Shown: positions 7,365 to 16,375 of the stretch, piece by piece
How positions within the stretch are numbered: position 1 is the first letter of the stretch
Layout of the letters: the number at the start of each line of letters is the position of its first letter
Assembly: GCF_000413935.1 (NCBI RefSeq)
Contig: NZ_KE340378.1
Location: 278,627-342,626 of the forward strand
Length of the DNA stretch: 64,000 bases
Reading direction: 5' to 3'
From: Acinetobacter colistiniresistens
Lineage (GTDB): Bacteria > Pseudomonadota > Gammaproteobacteria > Pseudomonadales > Moraxellaceae
Program-made: the position numbers and the translations under genes
Notes under the pieces: generated by a model
Told to the model about the DNA's origin: nothing
Database searches by the model: none
Seen by the model: the letters and a program-made list of their open reading frames with translations, nothing else

Positions 7365-9434
7365 TTAACCCTGCAATACACTTACATCCGCAATCGCAGT
7401 GAATAAATCACGTAATTGAGCGAGTAAACGTAAACGATTGGCTTTTAATTCTGCATCATCTGCCATCACCATCACGCCTTCAAAGAAGGCATCAATCGGT
7501 GCACGAAGCGCAGCAAGCTTAGACAATGCTTCGGTGTAGTTACGTGCAGCAAGTAAAGGCTGAACCACAGGCGTGAGCGTAGACAACTCTGCATAAAGTG
7601 CTTTTTCAGCAGCTTCAACCAGATTGGCTTCAACCACAGCACCTTCTGGTGTCGCTTCTTTGGCAAGAATATTGGCAACACGTTTATTTGCCGCAGCCAA
7701 TGCAGCCGCTTCTGGCAAAGTACGGAAATGGTTGACCGCAGTGACACGCTTGTCAAAATCAAGTGGAGATTTTGGTGCAAGCGCTTGAACCGCTTGAATT
7801 ACATCAACCGCAACGCCTTGGTCTTCATATTTGGCACGGTAACGACCTTCAAGGAAAGCCACTGCATCCGCACGTGTCTTGTCATGATCTTTAACCACAT
7901 CGCCATAACCTTGTAAGGCAAAGTTCACCAATTCTTCAATCGTCACATCGAGTTCATTTTCGATGATTAAACGCAAGATACCGATTGCAGAACGACGTAA
8001 TGCAAATGGATCTTTTGAACCTGTTGGCGCTTGGCCAATACCGAAAATACCGACCAATGTATCTAAACGATCTGCAAGGGCAATGGTGGTACCTGTCTTG
8101 GTTTGCGGCAATACATCACCAGCAAATTTCGGTAAATACTGCTCACCTAAAGCTTCGGCAACCTCAGCGTTTTCACCTTCAAGGCGTGCATAGTACGTGC
8201 CTGCAATCCCTTGAAGTTCTGGGAATTCACCCACAAGTTCAGAGGTTAAGTCACATTTAGCAAGTAATGCTGCTTTCTCAGCATCAGCAACATTTGCACC
8301 CGTAATTGGAGATAATGCCACAGCCAGTTTCGCAATACGTTCTGATTTATCCCATAGCGTACCTAATTGAGCTTGGAACACCATGTTGGCTAATTTTTCT
8401 TTACGAGACGCAAGCGGTTGCTTTTGGTCTTGCAAGAAGAAGAATTCAGCATCAGACAAACGAGGACGTACAACTTTCTCATTCCCTTCAATAATTTGAA
8501 TCGGATCTTTAGACTCAATATTTGAAATGGTAATGAAGTAAGGCTGTAATTTACCTTCGGCATTGATTAAGCAGAAATACTTTTGGTTATCCTGCATGGT
8601 GGTAATCAAGGCTTCTTGAGGAACGGCTAAATAACGCTCTTCGAAAGTTGCACGTAGAGCAACAGGCCATTCAACCAGACTGGTGACTTCATCAAGCAAG
8701 TCTGCTGGCACAATGGCAGTCGCATTGACTTCATCTGTCAAAGTTTTGACTTGTGCTTGAATCGTTGCTTGACGCTTTTCGAAGTTCGCAACCACATAGG
8801 CTTGTTCTAAAGTTGCTAAATAGTCATTTGCATGCGCCAAAGTCACGGCTTCAGGTGCATGGAAACGATGACCATAAGTCACATTACCTGCTTTGTGATC
8901 TTGAATGGTTGCTTCAACCACTTGATCATCTTTCAGCAATACCACCCATTTTACTGGACGTACGAATTCAGTACGGCTTGCCGCTGAACGCATACGTTTT
9001 GCGATAGGTAAGTTATCCAATGCAGTCTGTAAAATTTGTGGCAATAAAACATCAAGGCTTTGACCTTTGACATCTTTTAGGAAGCATACTTTTTCAACTT
9101 TACCAGCTTGGAACGTCGAAAGCTGGTCAACGGTAATGCCTTGACCACGCATAAAGCCTTCAAGTGCTTTGGTCGGTTTGCCTTCAGCATCATAAGCCGC
9201 TTGTACAGCTGGACCATCAAAACGTTTTTGTGTGTCTGCTTGAGCCGCATCGATATCAACAATTTTCAATGCTAAACGACGTGGCGCAGCATAGGCTTCG
9301 ATAGAAGCGAAGTTTAAGCCTGCCTCTTTTAAGCCTTTTTCAGTTTCTGCTTTGAGTGCGTCACGCAAAGTCTTTAAGCTTTTTGGTGGAAGTTCTTCAC
9401 AGCCAAGTTCGAATAAAACTGTATGTTGAGTCAT
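7365..9434 (-). CDS. glyS: Glycyl-tRNA synthetase beta subunit
   Basis: 689 residues, the normal length for the bacterial beta chain. It begins [20 protein letters not shown], characteristic of GlyS. The body carries the beta-subunit signature [18 protein letters not shown] and [15 protein letters not shown]. The C-terminal part (DALV-type helical, about 570-689) is the anticodon-binding region. Together with GlyQ it forms the alpha2beta2 enzyme that charges tRNA-Gly in the cytoplasm. Its ATG overlaps the glyQ stop (TAATG at 9432-9436), so the two are translationally coupled. Confidence 0.97.
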   Translation of the reverse strand: MTQHTVLFELGCEELPPKSLKTLRDALKAETEKGLKEAGLNFASIEAYAAPRRLALKIVDIDAAQADTQKRFDGPAVQAAYDAEGKPTKALEGFMRGQGITVDQLSTFQAGKVEKVCFLKDVKGQSLDVLLPQILQTALDNLPIAKRMRSAASRTEFVRPVKWVVLLKDDQVVEATIQDHKAGNVTYGHRFHAPEAVTLAHANDYLATLEQAYVVANFEKRQATIQAQVKTLTDEVNATAIVPADLLDEVTSLVEWPVALRATFEERYLAVPQEALITTMQDNQKYFCLINAEGKLQPYFITISNIESKDPIQIIEGNEKVVRPRLSDAEFFFLQDQKQPLASRKEKLANMVFQAQLGTLWDKSERIAKLAVALSPITGANVADAEKAALLAKCDLTSELVGEFPELQGIAGTYYARLEGENAEVAEALGEQYLPKFAGDVLPQTKTGTTIALADRLDTLVGIFGIGQAPTGSKDPFALRRSAIGILRLIIENELDVTIEELVNFALQGYGDVVKDHDKTRADAVAFLEGRYRAKYEDQGVAVDVIQAVQALAPKSPLDFDKRVTAVNHFRTLPEAAALAAANKRVANILAKEATPEGAVVEANLVEAAEKALYAELSTLTPVVQPLLAARNYTEALSKLAALRAPIDAFFEGVMVMADDAELKANRLRLLAQLRDLFTAIADVSVLQG

Positions 9435-10423
9435 TATTTATTCTCCTTCGCTTTTTCAGCTTGGGCTGCTTCTGCTTCAACTTGTGCTTTAAGTTGAGCC
9501 AATACTTCATCACGTAAATGTGGTTCTGCCATTGGGAAACCGAGTTTCGCGCGTGCAGCCACATAACTTTGTGCAATTGAACGCGCCAAAGTACGCACAC
9601 GTAAAATATAACGTTGACGTTCAGTTACCGAAATCGCACCACGTGCATCCAGCAAGTTAAAGCAATGTGATGCTTTGATCACTTGCTCGTATGCAGGAAG
9701 TGGTAGTTCAGCTTCGATTAAACGAGAGGCTTCAGCTTCGTAGAAGTCGAACAATTCAAACATTTTATCGACTGGTGCGTATTCGAAGTTATAGGTTGAT
9801 TGCTCAACTTCGTTTTGATGGAATACATCACCATAGGTTACGGTACCGAATTGACCTTTGGTCCAAACCAGATCGTAAACTGAGTCTACCCCTTGAAGGT
9901 ACATTGCCAGACGTTCTAAGCCGTAAGTGATCTCACCTGTGACTGGGTAACATTCAATACCACCCACTTGCTGGAAGTAAGTGAACTGAGTCACCTCCAT
10001 ACCATTTAACCAAACTTCCCAACCTAAGCCCCATGCGCCAAGTGTTGGAGATTCCCAGTTGTCTTCTACGAAACGAATGTCGTGAGTGAGGGTATCAATC
10101 CCGATTGCTTTTAATGAATCGAGATAAAGCTGTTGGATATTGTCTGGGTTTGGCTTAAGTACCACTTGGAACTGATAGTAGTGTTGTAAACGGTTCGGGT
10201 TCTCGCCATAACGACCGTCTTTCGGACGACGTGATGGTTGAACATAAGCCGCGTTCCAAGTTTCTGGCCCCAATGCACGTAAGAAGGTCGCAGTGTGAAA
10301 AGTACCTGCGCCCATTTCCATATCATATGGTTGTAATACGACGCAGCCTTGCTCCGCCCAATAGTTTTGTAGGGCAAGAATCAAGCCCTGAAAGGTATCA
10401 ATATGCGATATAGCACGACTCAT
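9434..10423 (-). CDS. glyQ: Glycyl-tRNA synthetase alpha subunit
   Basis: 329 residues from the ATG at 10423 ([20 protein letters not shown]); an in-frame extension up to 10447 adds eight codons unlike the family. GGA lies about 8 bases upstream. The class II catalytic chain is recognisable by [37 protein letters not shown] and the glycine/ATP-site stretch [17 protein letters not shown]. The C-terminus ends in an Ala/Glu/Lys-rich tail ([16 protein letters not shown]), a lineage-specific extension. It is the first gene of glyQS, coupled to glyS by overlapping codons. Confidence 0.97.
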   Translation of the reverse strand: MSRAISHIDTFQGLILALQNYWAEQGCVVLQPYDMEMGAGTFHTATFLRALGPETWNAAYVQPSRRPKDGRYGENPNRLQHYYQFQVVLKPNPDNIQQLYLDSLKAIGIDTLTHDIRFVEDNWESPTLGAWGLGWEVWLNGMEVTQFTYFQQVGGIECYPVTGEITYGLERLAMYLQGVDSVYDLVWTKGQFGTVTYGDVFHQNEVEQSTYNFEYAPVDKMFELFDFYEAEASRLIEAELPLPAYEQVIKASHCFNLLDARGAISVTERQRYILRVRTLARSIAQSYVAARAKLGFPMAEPHLRDEVLAQLKAQVEAEAAQAEKAKENK

Positions 10424-10536
10424 GGTGCATCCACTGGAATCAAACAAAAATTGTGCTTAAGTATAAGGATTTTGGTGGTGGGTGGCAAAGGCTTCGAGCG
10501 CTTCACTCACAAGTTCTGATCAGAAATAAAAAAAAG

Positions 10537-10947
10537 TTATTTTATTCCGCATTCATTTCTACTTTTGGCAGAGAGCAAACCTTTCATATAGGTAATTTCT
10601 TGGTTAATTTTCATTTGTTGAATGTATTCTTCTATCTGTTGATCGGCAGTTGAACTTTGAGAGGGGGTTATGGATGGATTTCTCGGTGTATTATCATCGA
10701 CTAAAAATGCCTTACCCTCCATGAACCCCCAGTTTTTATTGATTTCATTTCCATCTTCAAGAATTGCTGATGTCTGTAAAAAACATGTTCTGTCATATTT
10801 AATTAAAGTAAATGCTTTTATAAAATATGGGCTTTGAGTGGATTGAAAAGTCTTTACTTCGATGAATTCGGGCTCATTTTTAGAGTTACAGGCGGCTAGT
10901 AGGAAGGTTAAAAATAAGCTCGGCAATAAAGATAAAAAATTGTACAT
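10537..10947 (-). CDS. Small lipoprotein of unknown function
   Basis: 136 residues. The N-terminus MYNFLSLLPSLFLTFLLAAC is a lipoprotein signal with lipobox L-L-A-A-C. The mature part is mixed, with FIEVKTFQSTQSPYFIKAF and a C-terminal Cys (SRNECGIK), so a disulfide with CFLQTS is possible. No family is recognised. The start is only moderately supported, since no strong ribosome binding site is visible. It is downstream of nothing on its strand and separate from glyQ. Confidence 0.6.
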   Translation of the reverse strand: MYNFLSLLPSLFLTFLLAACNSKNEPEFIEVKTFQSTQSPYFIKAFTLIKYDRTCFLQTSAILEDGNEINKNWGFMEGKAFLVDDNTPRNPSITPSQSSTADQQIEEYIQQMKINQEITYMKGLLSAKSRNECGIK

Positions 10948-11037
10948 GAGATGGAAGAGATAAAGTTTTCTTCATTTTATTATAGATAGATTATATTCCC
11001 TTGAAATCAACAATCTGTACTGAAGAGGAAAATCCTC

Positions 11038-11054
11038 ACGTCACCCCATGACGT
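11038..11054. promoter_or_regulatory. Perfect 6-bp dyad upstream of the radical-SAM operon
   Basis: ACGTCA (11038-11043), five bases, TGACGT (11049-11054), about 85 bases before the radical-SAM start. The geometry suits a dimeric regulator, but I cannot name one. No other feature explains it. Confidence 0.3.
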
Positions 11055-11138
11055 ATTGCATCTCACATGCTCTTAATTTCACAACTTTGAAATGCTAATT
11101 TTAAAACGATATTCTCTGTTTTCTTCAGGTCGTTTGAA

Positions 11139-12401
11139 ATGTCTGATCGCATTCGTGAAAAGCTGCAAATTTTAGCGGACGCTGCCAAATATGATGTGTC
11201 CTGTTCTTCCAGTGGCAGTGACCGTAAAAATAAAGACAAAGGTCTAGGCGACGCAAGTCGGGCAGGGATTTGCCATAGCTATACCGAAGATGGACGCTGT
11301 GTTTCTCTGCTGAAAATCCTGTTCAGTAATGTCTGTATTTTTGACTGCGCCTATTGTGTGTCACGCCGTTCCAATGATGTCAAACGGGCGGCATTTACGG
11401 TACAGGAAGTGGTTGACCTGACCATTAATTTCTATCGACGTAACTATATCGAAGGGCTGTTTCTCAGTTCAGGTATTTTTAAATCCGCAGACTACACCAT
11501 GGAGCGCATGCTTCAAGTGGTGAAAAAACTACGCCTAGAAGAAAACTTTAATGGCTATATTCATCTTAAAACCATTCCGGGTGCCTCCCCTGAATTGATT
11601 CATGAAGCAGGTCTGTATGCCGATCGGATGAGTATTAATTTAGAAATGCCCACAGAAGTTGGTCTTAAAACCTTTGCACCTGAAAAATCACATCAAGAAG
11701 TACAAAAAGATTTGGGGCTGGTTCGGGATCGCTTGATTCAACTCAAAGATGAACGCCAGATTATCAAGCATGTGCCAAAATATGTCCCAGCAGGGCAGAC
11801 CACACAAATGGTGGTGGGTGCACATCAGGAAACCGATCAAGATGTGCTGTTTATGGCAGATCGGCACTATAAAGAATTTAAATTAAAACGGGTTTATTTC
11901 TCAGGCTATATCCCGATTAATACCGAGAATAATTATCTACCTGCGGTTGGCTCTGCACCGCCTTTGTTACGAGAAAATCGACTGTATCAGAGTGATTGGT
12001 TGATGCGTTTTTATGGTTTTCAGGTCAATGAAATCGTGAATGAACGATTCCCACATTTGGATTTGGACGTTGACCCAAAACTCAGTTGGGCATTGCGGCA
12101 TCCTGAACAGTTTCCTGTGGATTTAAATCGAGCTGATTACCTTATGATTTTACGCGTGCCGGGTATCGGGGTGAAATCAGCTAAGAAAATTGTACAGGCA
12201 CGTCGTTTTGGCAAAATCCACATCGACCTATTAAAGCAATTGGGTGTGGCCTATTCACGTGCACAATATTTTATTCGTTGTGAAGACAGTCCACGTTTCC
12301 AGAAGGAACTTTCTTCTGGTTTTATTCGTCAGCAAATTTTAACCCAAGGTTCATCTAAATATATCAAACCACTTTCTCCGCAGTTGAGTTTGGGGTTTTA
12401 G
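11139..12401 (+). CDS. Putative DNA modification/repair radical SAM protein
   Basis: 420 residues. The radical-SAM cluster motif is C66-IFD-C70-AY-C73, preceded by the family stretch CSSSGSDRK and GICHSYTEDGRCVSLLKIL. Near the C-terminus a helix-hairpin-helix (VPGIGVKSAKKIVQARRFG, about 340-360) suggests DNA binding. This matches the TIGR03916-type family that is usually genetically linked to a uracil-DNA-glycosylase-like or DUF4130 protein. The next gene is such a partner, overlapping by TAGTG. The reaction is not known. A possible regulatory dyad lies upstream. Confidence 0.88.
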   Translation: MSDRIREKLQILADAAKYDVSCSSSGSDRKNKDKGLGDASRAGICHSYTEDGRCVSLLKILFSNVCIFDCAYCVSRRSNDVKRAAFTVQEVVDLTINFYRRNYIEGLFLSSGIFKSADYTMERMLQVVKKLRLEENFNGYIHLKTIPGASPELIHEAGLYADRMSINLEMPTEVGLKTFAPEKSHQEVQKDLGLVRDRLIQLKDERQIIKHVPKYVPAGQTTQMVVGAHQETDQDVLFMADRHYKEFKLKRVYFSGYIPINTENNYLPAVGSAPPLLRENRLYQSDWLMRFYGFQVNEIVNERFPHLDLDVDPKLSWALRHPEQFPVDLNRADYLMILRVPGIGVKSAKKIVQARRFGKIHIDLLKQLGVAYSRAQYFIRCEDSPRFQKELSSGFIRQQILTQGSSKYIKPLSPQLSLGF

Positions 12402-13195
12402 TGATGTTGAATCAGAAACTCAATTATTGTTTTGATGGCTCAATGCTGGGGTTGTTGAGTTGTGTATTTCGCGCTTTTCAGTTCAAAGAGTTTGAGGTGC
12501 AACTTTGTTTATTGGGTGAGACACAACATGGTTTATTTTCCGAGGTTATTGATGTGTCCAATCATGAGCAACATGCCCAACGGGTGTGGTCTGCCTTACA
12601 GCAAAAGCTTTCCCCAGCTGCGCTAAAGCAGATTTATTTTGCCTCATTGTCTGAGTCACTGGAGGCTTATCAGCATCTTTTTAATTATTGCATCTATGTA
12701 TTTCAGCAGTCCTATTCGGTTGAAAAAGACTATTTACATCCAAGTGTGTTGGCGATTTCGCAATGGACCAAAAAAGTTGGGCGCGAAAAGCATCGGATGG
12801 AGGCTTTTGTGCGTTTTAAGAAAAGCACAGATGGGTTATTTTTGAGTTTAGTCCGTCCCGATTTTAATGTGTTGCCTTTGATTCAGCCACATTTTAAACG
12901 TCGATATCAGGATCAGCGTTGGCTGATTTATGATGAGCAGCGTAACTATGGTCTTTATTACGACCTCAAGCAGATTCATGAGGTCTTTATGGATGCTGAT
13001 AAGATTGATCGCAATCTGCAAAAAGGCGGTAGCCAAAGTTTTCAGTTAGAGTTGGATGAACAAGAGATCTTATATGATCAGCTTTGGAAGGATTATTTTC
13101 AGAGTATCAATATTAAAGAACGGCAAAATATCAAATTGCATGTGCAATATCTGCCGAAACGTTATTGGCGTTATCTGAATGAAAAATATGTTTAG
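12401..13195 (+). CDS. DUF4130 (TIGR03915-type) DNA metabolism protein
   Basis: 264 residues from GTG at 12401, or 263 from ATG at 12404; the first overlaps the radical-SAM stop. The signature YCFDGSMLGLLSCVFRAFQ and the later WTKKVGREKHRMEAFVRFKK and RPDFNVLPLIQPHFKRRYQDQ-type motif fit the conserved partner of the radical SAM protein. In many bacteria this domain is fused to a uracil-DNA-glycosylase domain. Here the protein ends after the DUF4130 part (RYWRYLNEKYV) and no glycosylase motif is present. The two genes form an operon, presumably for nucleic acid repair or modification. Confidence 0.85.
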   Translation: MMLNQKLNYCFDGSMLGLLSCVFRAFQFKEFEVQLCLLGETQHGLFSEVIDVSNHEQHAQRVWSALQQKLSPAALKQIYFASLSESLEAYQHLFNYCIYVFQQSYSVEKDYLHPSVLAISQWTKKVGREKHRMEAFVRFKKSTDGLFLSLVRPDFNVLPLIQPHFKRRYQDQRWLIYDEQRNYGLYYDLKQIHEVFMDADKIDRNLQKGGSQSFQLELDEQEILYDQLWKDYFQSINIKERQNIKLHVQYLPKRYWRYLNEKYV

Positions 13196-13325
13196 CCTAG
13201 TTGGATCCTTGCAAAATAGGTTGCCTCACAACCATGACCAGCCGTATGTGGAAGAATAAAAATCAGCATCTGCATAATTTTTGATTATGATTTGAAAAGA
13301 TGACAAAAAACAAAAGAGCCAATCA

Positions 13326-13742
13326 ATGACAAAATTAATGTTTAAAGTCGCATTACTGATAATGACCTGTTTGAGTGGTAATGTACTGGCCAAAGCGCAG
13401 GATAAAGTGACAGATCCCTATAGCCAATGTGTTGATGACACCATTCAAGAATTAAAGTTGGGTAACATCAACAATGCAGTGGTGGAAATCTGTAGTACCA
13501 GAACTAAAACCTTATATACCAAACAGATCGTACAGTTATTGGATCAAATTAAGAAACAGAGTCAGGAATACAAGCAGCCTGAACGTTATAACGACATTAT
13601 GAAATCGCAGCAACTTTGGAAAAATTTTGTGGATCAGGAATGCCGTAATGCGGGTGCTTATATCGGTTCGCCGATGTATGAATTTTGTCCGATGCAAAAA
13701 TATGCTGAGCGATTGGAACAGCTAAAAGAATATTTAAATTGA
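13326..13742 (+). CDS. Exported DUF1311 / LprI-like protein
   Basis: 138 residues with a signal peptide (MTKLMFKVALLIMTCLSGNV, cleavage near LAKA). The mature domain has the LprI/DUF1311 pattern: DPYSQCVDDT, then QQLWKNFVDQECRNAGAYIG and YEFCPMQKYAERLEQLKEYL, with four cysteines probably in two disulfides. Members are small periplasmic proteins, some of which inhibit lysozyme; the role here is not shown. It appears monocistronic. Confidence 0.8.
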   Translation: MTKLMFKVALLIMTCLSGNVLAKAQDKVTDPYSQCVDDTIQELKLGNINNAVVEICSTRTKTLYTKQIVQLLDQIKKQSQEYKQPERYNDIMKSQQLWKNFVDQECRNAGAYIGSPMYEFCPMQKYAERLEQLKEYLN

Positions 13743-13863
13743 TCAGCTTTCTTATTTAATCGTTTTAGTCATGACTTAAAACTGTAATTTAAATACACCT
13801 TAAGCTTGAGTAGGCGTATACTGCTGCATCGAATAAAACAACACGATTCCAGCAAGGTGCATT

Positions 13864-14964
13864 GTGAGCTTGACCCAATCAGACTGGCTAAATTTTCTCA
13901 AACCAAATTATAAGGTCCTGCCTTTAAAAGAGAGGATGCTCTCAGGTGTCGGGGCTTTGTGTGGATTGGCGATTTCATCGTTGATTAGTTGGTATGTCTT
14001 GGGCGGTATGAATGCATGGTATATCGCGCCGATGGGCGCTTCTTCTGTGTTGCTATTCGCATTACCCAACAGTCCTTTGGCGCAGCCTTGGAATGTCATT
14101 GTGGGGAATACGTTGGCTGGGTTTATTGGGGTCGCGTGTACGCAATATTTACCCGATCTCACCAGTGCCTTTAGTGTGGCTGTGGGCTTGGCGATTTTTG
14201 TGATGATGACAACTGATTCTCTGCATCCACCGAGTGGGGCTGTGGCGATCACCGCAGTGCTTGGCGGAGAAGCTGTCCATCGATTGGGTTTTCACTTCAT
14301 CTTGTACCCCGTATTGCTGAACTCAATTTTATTATTACTGTTTGCGGTGTTTTTTAATCGTTTGATCGGGCGTCATTATCCAATGACAGCGCATGTGAAT
14401 GAACGTTCTAAAGATCCAACACCGACCCAGAAAGTTTCGATTCAACCCAAAGATATTGAATACGCCTTAGAGCGTCACACAGAACTGTTGGATATTAGTC
14501 AGTACGACTTGGAAAAAATTATTCTGGAAGCACAGACGCATGCCAATGAACGTCTGGTGAACTCATTTGTCTGTCAGGACATTATGAGTCGTGATGTAAT
14601 TAAACTGCATGAACAGGATGATATTTATCAGGCGCTAGACAAGTTTAAGGCAGTGAATTTAATGAGTTTGCCTGTGGTCAATGCCGAAGATCACTTGGTT
14701 GGAACTTTGGCTTTATACGAAGTGGTGGAATGGTTTAAAGGTGCAACAGATCCACGAAATTCATGGCAGCATTACGTTCGACAAATCATGAGCCATAAAG
14801 TCGTGACGGTAAGCCCTATGCAGCCGATTCAGGATCTAGTCCCTTACTTTGTAGAAAAGTCGTTTAACTACATTCCTGTCGTAGACGAACAACGCTTGAT
14901 TGGAATAGTGAGTCGAGCAGATATGATTGCGGCCTTACAACAGCAGCTTAGTCGTCAAGCCTGA
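13864..14964 (+). CDS. HPP-family membrane protein with tandem CBS domains
   Basis: 366 residues from GTG, with AAGGTG about 5 bases upstream. Residues about 20-165 hold four or more membrane segments and the family motif DSLHPPSGAVAI. Residues about 235-360 are two CBS repeats (DIMSRDVIKLHEQDDIYQAL ... SLPVVNAEDHLVGTLAL, then IMSHKVVTVSPMQPIQDLV ... FNYIPVVDEQRLIGIVS), which normally bind adenosine nucleotides. It is an inner-membrane protein, perhaps a nucleotide-regulated transporter. HPP proteins have been linked to nitrite transport in other organisms, which is not established here. Confidence 0.88.
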   Translation: MSLTQSDWLNFLKPNYKVLPLKERMLSGVGALCGLAISSLISWYVLGGMNAWYIAPMGASSVLLFALPNSPLAQPWNVIVGNTLAGFIGVACTQYLPDLTSAFSVAVGLAIFVMMTTDSLHPPSGAVAITAVLGGEAVHRLGFHFILYPVLLNSILLLLFAVFFNRLIGRHYPMTAHVNERSKDPTPTQKVSIQPKDIEYALERHTELLDISQYDLEKIILEAQTHANERLVNSFVCQDIMSRDVIKLHEQDDIYQALDKFKAVNLMSLPVVNAEDHLVGTLALYEVVEWFKGATDPRNSWQHYVRQIMSHKVVTVSPMQPIQDLVPYFVEKSFNYIPVVDEQRLIGIVSRADMIAALQQQLSRQA

Positions 14965-14973
14965 ATTTTAGAT

Positions 14974-15016
14974 AAAAAAAGCTACGGCTGGATTAGGGGT
15001 AATTTCAACCGTAGCG
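14974..15016 (-). terminator. Rho-independent terminator of the PspC gene
   Basis: GCTACGG (14981-14987) pairs with CCGTAGC (15009-15015). Read on the minus strand the stem is followed by seven U's, ending the PspC transcript. It also lies between two convergent genes. Confidence 0.85.
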
Positions 15017-15036
15017 ACCAAAAAGGTAACAGAAAA

Positions 15037-15306
15037 TTAACGTTTTATGCTTTGGTCTTCATAAATGGTTTTTACTGGCTGGTTATAACCTTGTACATGA
15101 TCAACACGCGCTTGCTGCTGTTTTGGAATCACCAACCATAAAATCAAATAGACTAAAATACCTGGGAAAGCTGCGCTCATGAGTGAGATCACAACAAAGA
15201 TCAGGCGTAATAAATTTGCGTTCCAACCAAATCGTTCCGCAATACCGCCCATTACACCAGCGATCATGCTTTGTTGGTTTGAGCGATATAAACCAGAATT
15301 GGCCAT
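15037..15306 (-). CDS. PspC-domain membrane protein
   Basis: 89 residues from the ATG at 15306, which has AGGAGA 9 bases upstream; the longer frame to 15342 covers this binding site and is not used. It begins MANSGLYRSNQQSMIAGVMG and continues GIAERFGWNANLLRLIFVV, the PspC signature. A transmembrane segment follows (ISLMSAAFPGILVYLILWLVIP) and then a short polar tail. PspC domains act in envelope-stress sensing. No other psp gene is nearby, so the role is uncertain. Confidence 0.88.
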   Translation of the reverse strand: MANSGLYRSNQQSMIAGVMGGIAERFGWNANLLRLIFVVISLMSAAFPGILVYLILWLVIPKQQQARVDHVQGYNQPVKTIYEDQSIKR

Positions 15307-15649
15307 CGAGTTTTTCTCCTTAAATTGATGAAACAGCAGCAAAAAATAAATTGTTTCAATATGAGTTGCTGTTAATTAAGAGATAGGGGCGAACAGTTTT
15401 TTTTAAAGTTTAAACAGATGGGAGATTGGTTAAGTTGTGTAAATCTGTGATGGAAAAACCAACAGTATCGCCTAAAATGCACCGAATTAAAGCATACTGC
15501 TTTTTCAATTTGCTATTTCAGTCTTATCGTATTTGTTATTACCCTTTTGGGGAATAGACGAATATTTGAATGATCCTTATATTTTCCGGAGTTTGGAAGA
15601 TGTTTGTGAAAAGTACGCGATCATGATGTTGATGTTAGAGATTTAGGAT
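15307..15649. other. Intergenic region with divergent promoters
   Basis: 343 bases between the divergent PspC and lipoprotein genes. An imperfect inverted repeat (AACAGCAGC near 15328, GTTGCTGTT near 15365) covers the PspC promoter side and may be an operator. AGGAT at 15643-15647 is the ribosome binding site of the lipoprotein. No gene or RNA is recognised. Confidence 0.4.
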
Positions 15650-16321
15650 ATGCAGTTCAGGTTATTCTTACAGCTTGTTAGTGTAGGAGTTCTATTGAGT
15701 TTTGGCTTGATTGCGTGTGATAGTCGTCATCCAGACCCAGTAAAGCAACAAGCCCAGACGCAACCGAGTCGTAATGCAAGTGAAGTGCTTGCAGATGAAC
15801 AGGAACAAAGTGAATCTGATGCGCAGGGCGTGTCACTCACTCAAGTGGCAGGGCAAGCGACATTACCGTATTCTGCCGATCGTAAACATAACTTGAGTAA
15901 ACCTTCTGAAGTAGACCTCATGTATGCGGGGCGTTATCATGCGCGTATTCCATGTAGCGATCCATTTGCAGGTTGCGTCAATAATGAAAAAGAAGCGGAA
16001 TACATTCTGAATTTAATGGTGGATGGTTCGGTTTATTGGACCAATACCAGTTTCAGTCGTTTGGGATCAGACCCATCACGAAGTATTGCCAAAATCGAGC
16101 AGACCTGTAAACAGGTGCAGTGGCATGTGCATAAAGAATTGAATGAAATTATGATTCGTTGTGATGCTGCGGACGTCAATTTGTATTATCAGATTAATCC
16201 GAATCAGGATCTGGTTTTAGATCTGGATAAAATCTGGAATGGCGATAATGGGCGTAACCGACAGTTCTTTAAAGACTACCCATTTCCCAAACAGGCTTAT
16301 GTTTTTAAGAAAGCGGAATAA
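15650..16321 (+). CDS. Lipoprotein of unknown function
   Basis: 223 residues. AGGAT stands just before the ATG. The signal MQFRLFLQLVSVGVLLSFGL followed by IACDSRHPDP has lipobox G-L-I-A-C. Residues about 25-70 are a Gln/Ser/Glu-rich linker. The folded part (DLMYAGRYHARIPCSDPFAG ... YFFKDYPFPKQAY) has paired cysteines and resembles NlpE-like small beta-barrel lipoproteins in the string YAGRYHARIPCSDPFAGC. That similarity is suggestive only. It is monocistronic and ends at a strong bidirectional terminator. Confidence 0.7.
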   Translation: MQFRLFLQLVSVGVLLSFGLIACDSRHPDPVKQQAQTQPSRNASEVLADEQEQSESDAQGVSLTQVAGQATLPYSADRKHNLSKPSEVDLMYAGRYHARIPCSDPFAGCVNNEKEAEYILNLMVDGSVYWTNTSFSRLGSDPSRSIAKIEQTCKQVQWHVHKELNEIMIRCDAADVNLYYQINPNQDLVLDLDKIWNGDNGRNRQFFKDYPFPKQAYVFKKAE

Positions 16322-16333
16322 TATTTTCCTAAT

Positions 16334-16364
16334 AAAAAAGAGCGCATTAAGCGCTCTTTTTTAT
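16334..16364. terminator. Bidirectional rho-independent terminator
   Basis: A GAGCGC (16340-16345) / GCGCTC (16351-16356) stem, with A6 on the left and T6 on the right. It serves both the plus-strand lipoprotein and the minus-strand acyl-CoA dehydrogenase. Confidence 0.92.
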
Positions 16365-16375
16365 TGCAGCTGCAA

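Noticed and set aside
7490..9600. ORFs on other frames across glyS and glyQ
   Set aside because: They are shadow frames of two highly conserved synthetase subunits.
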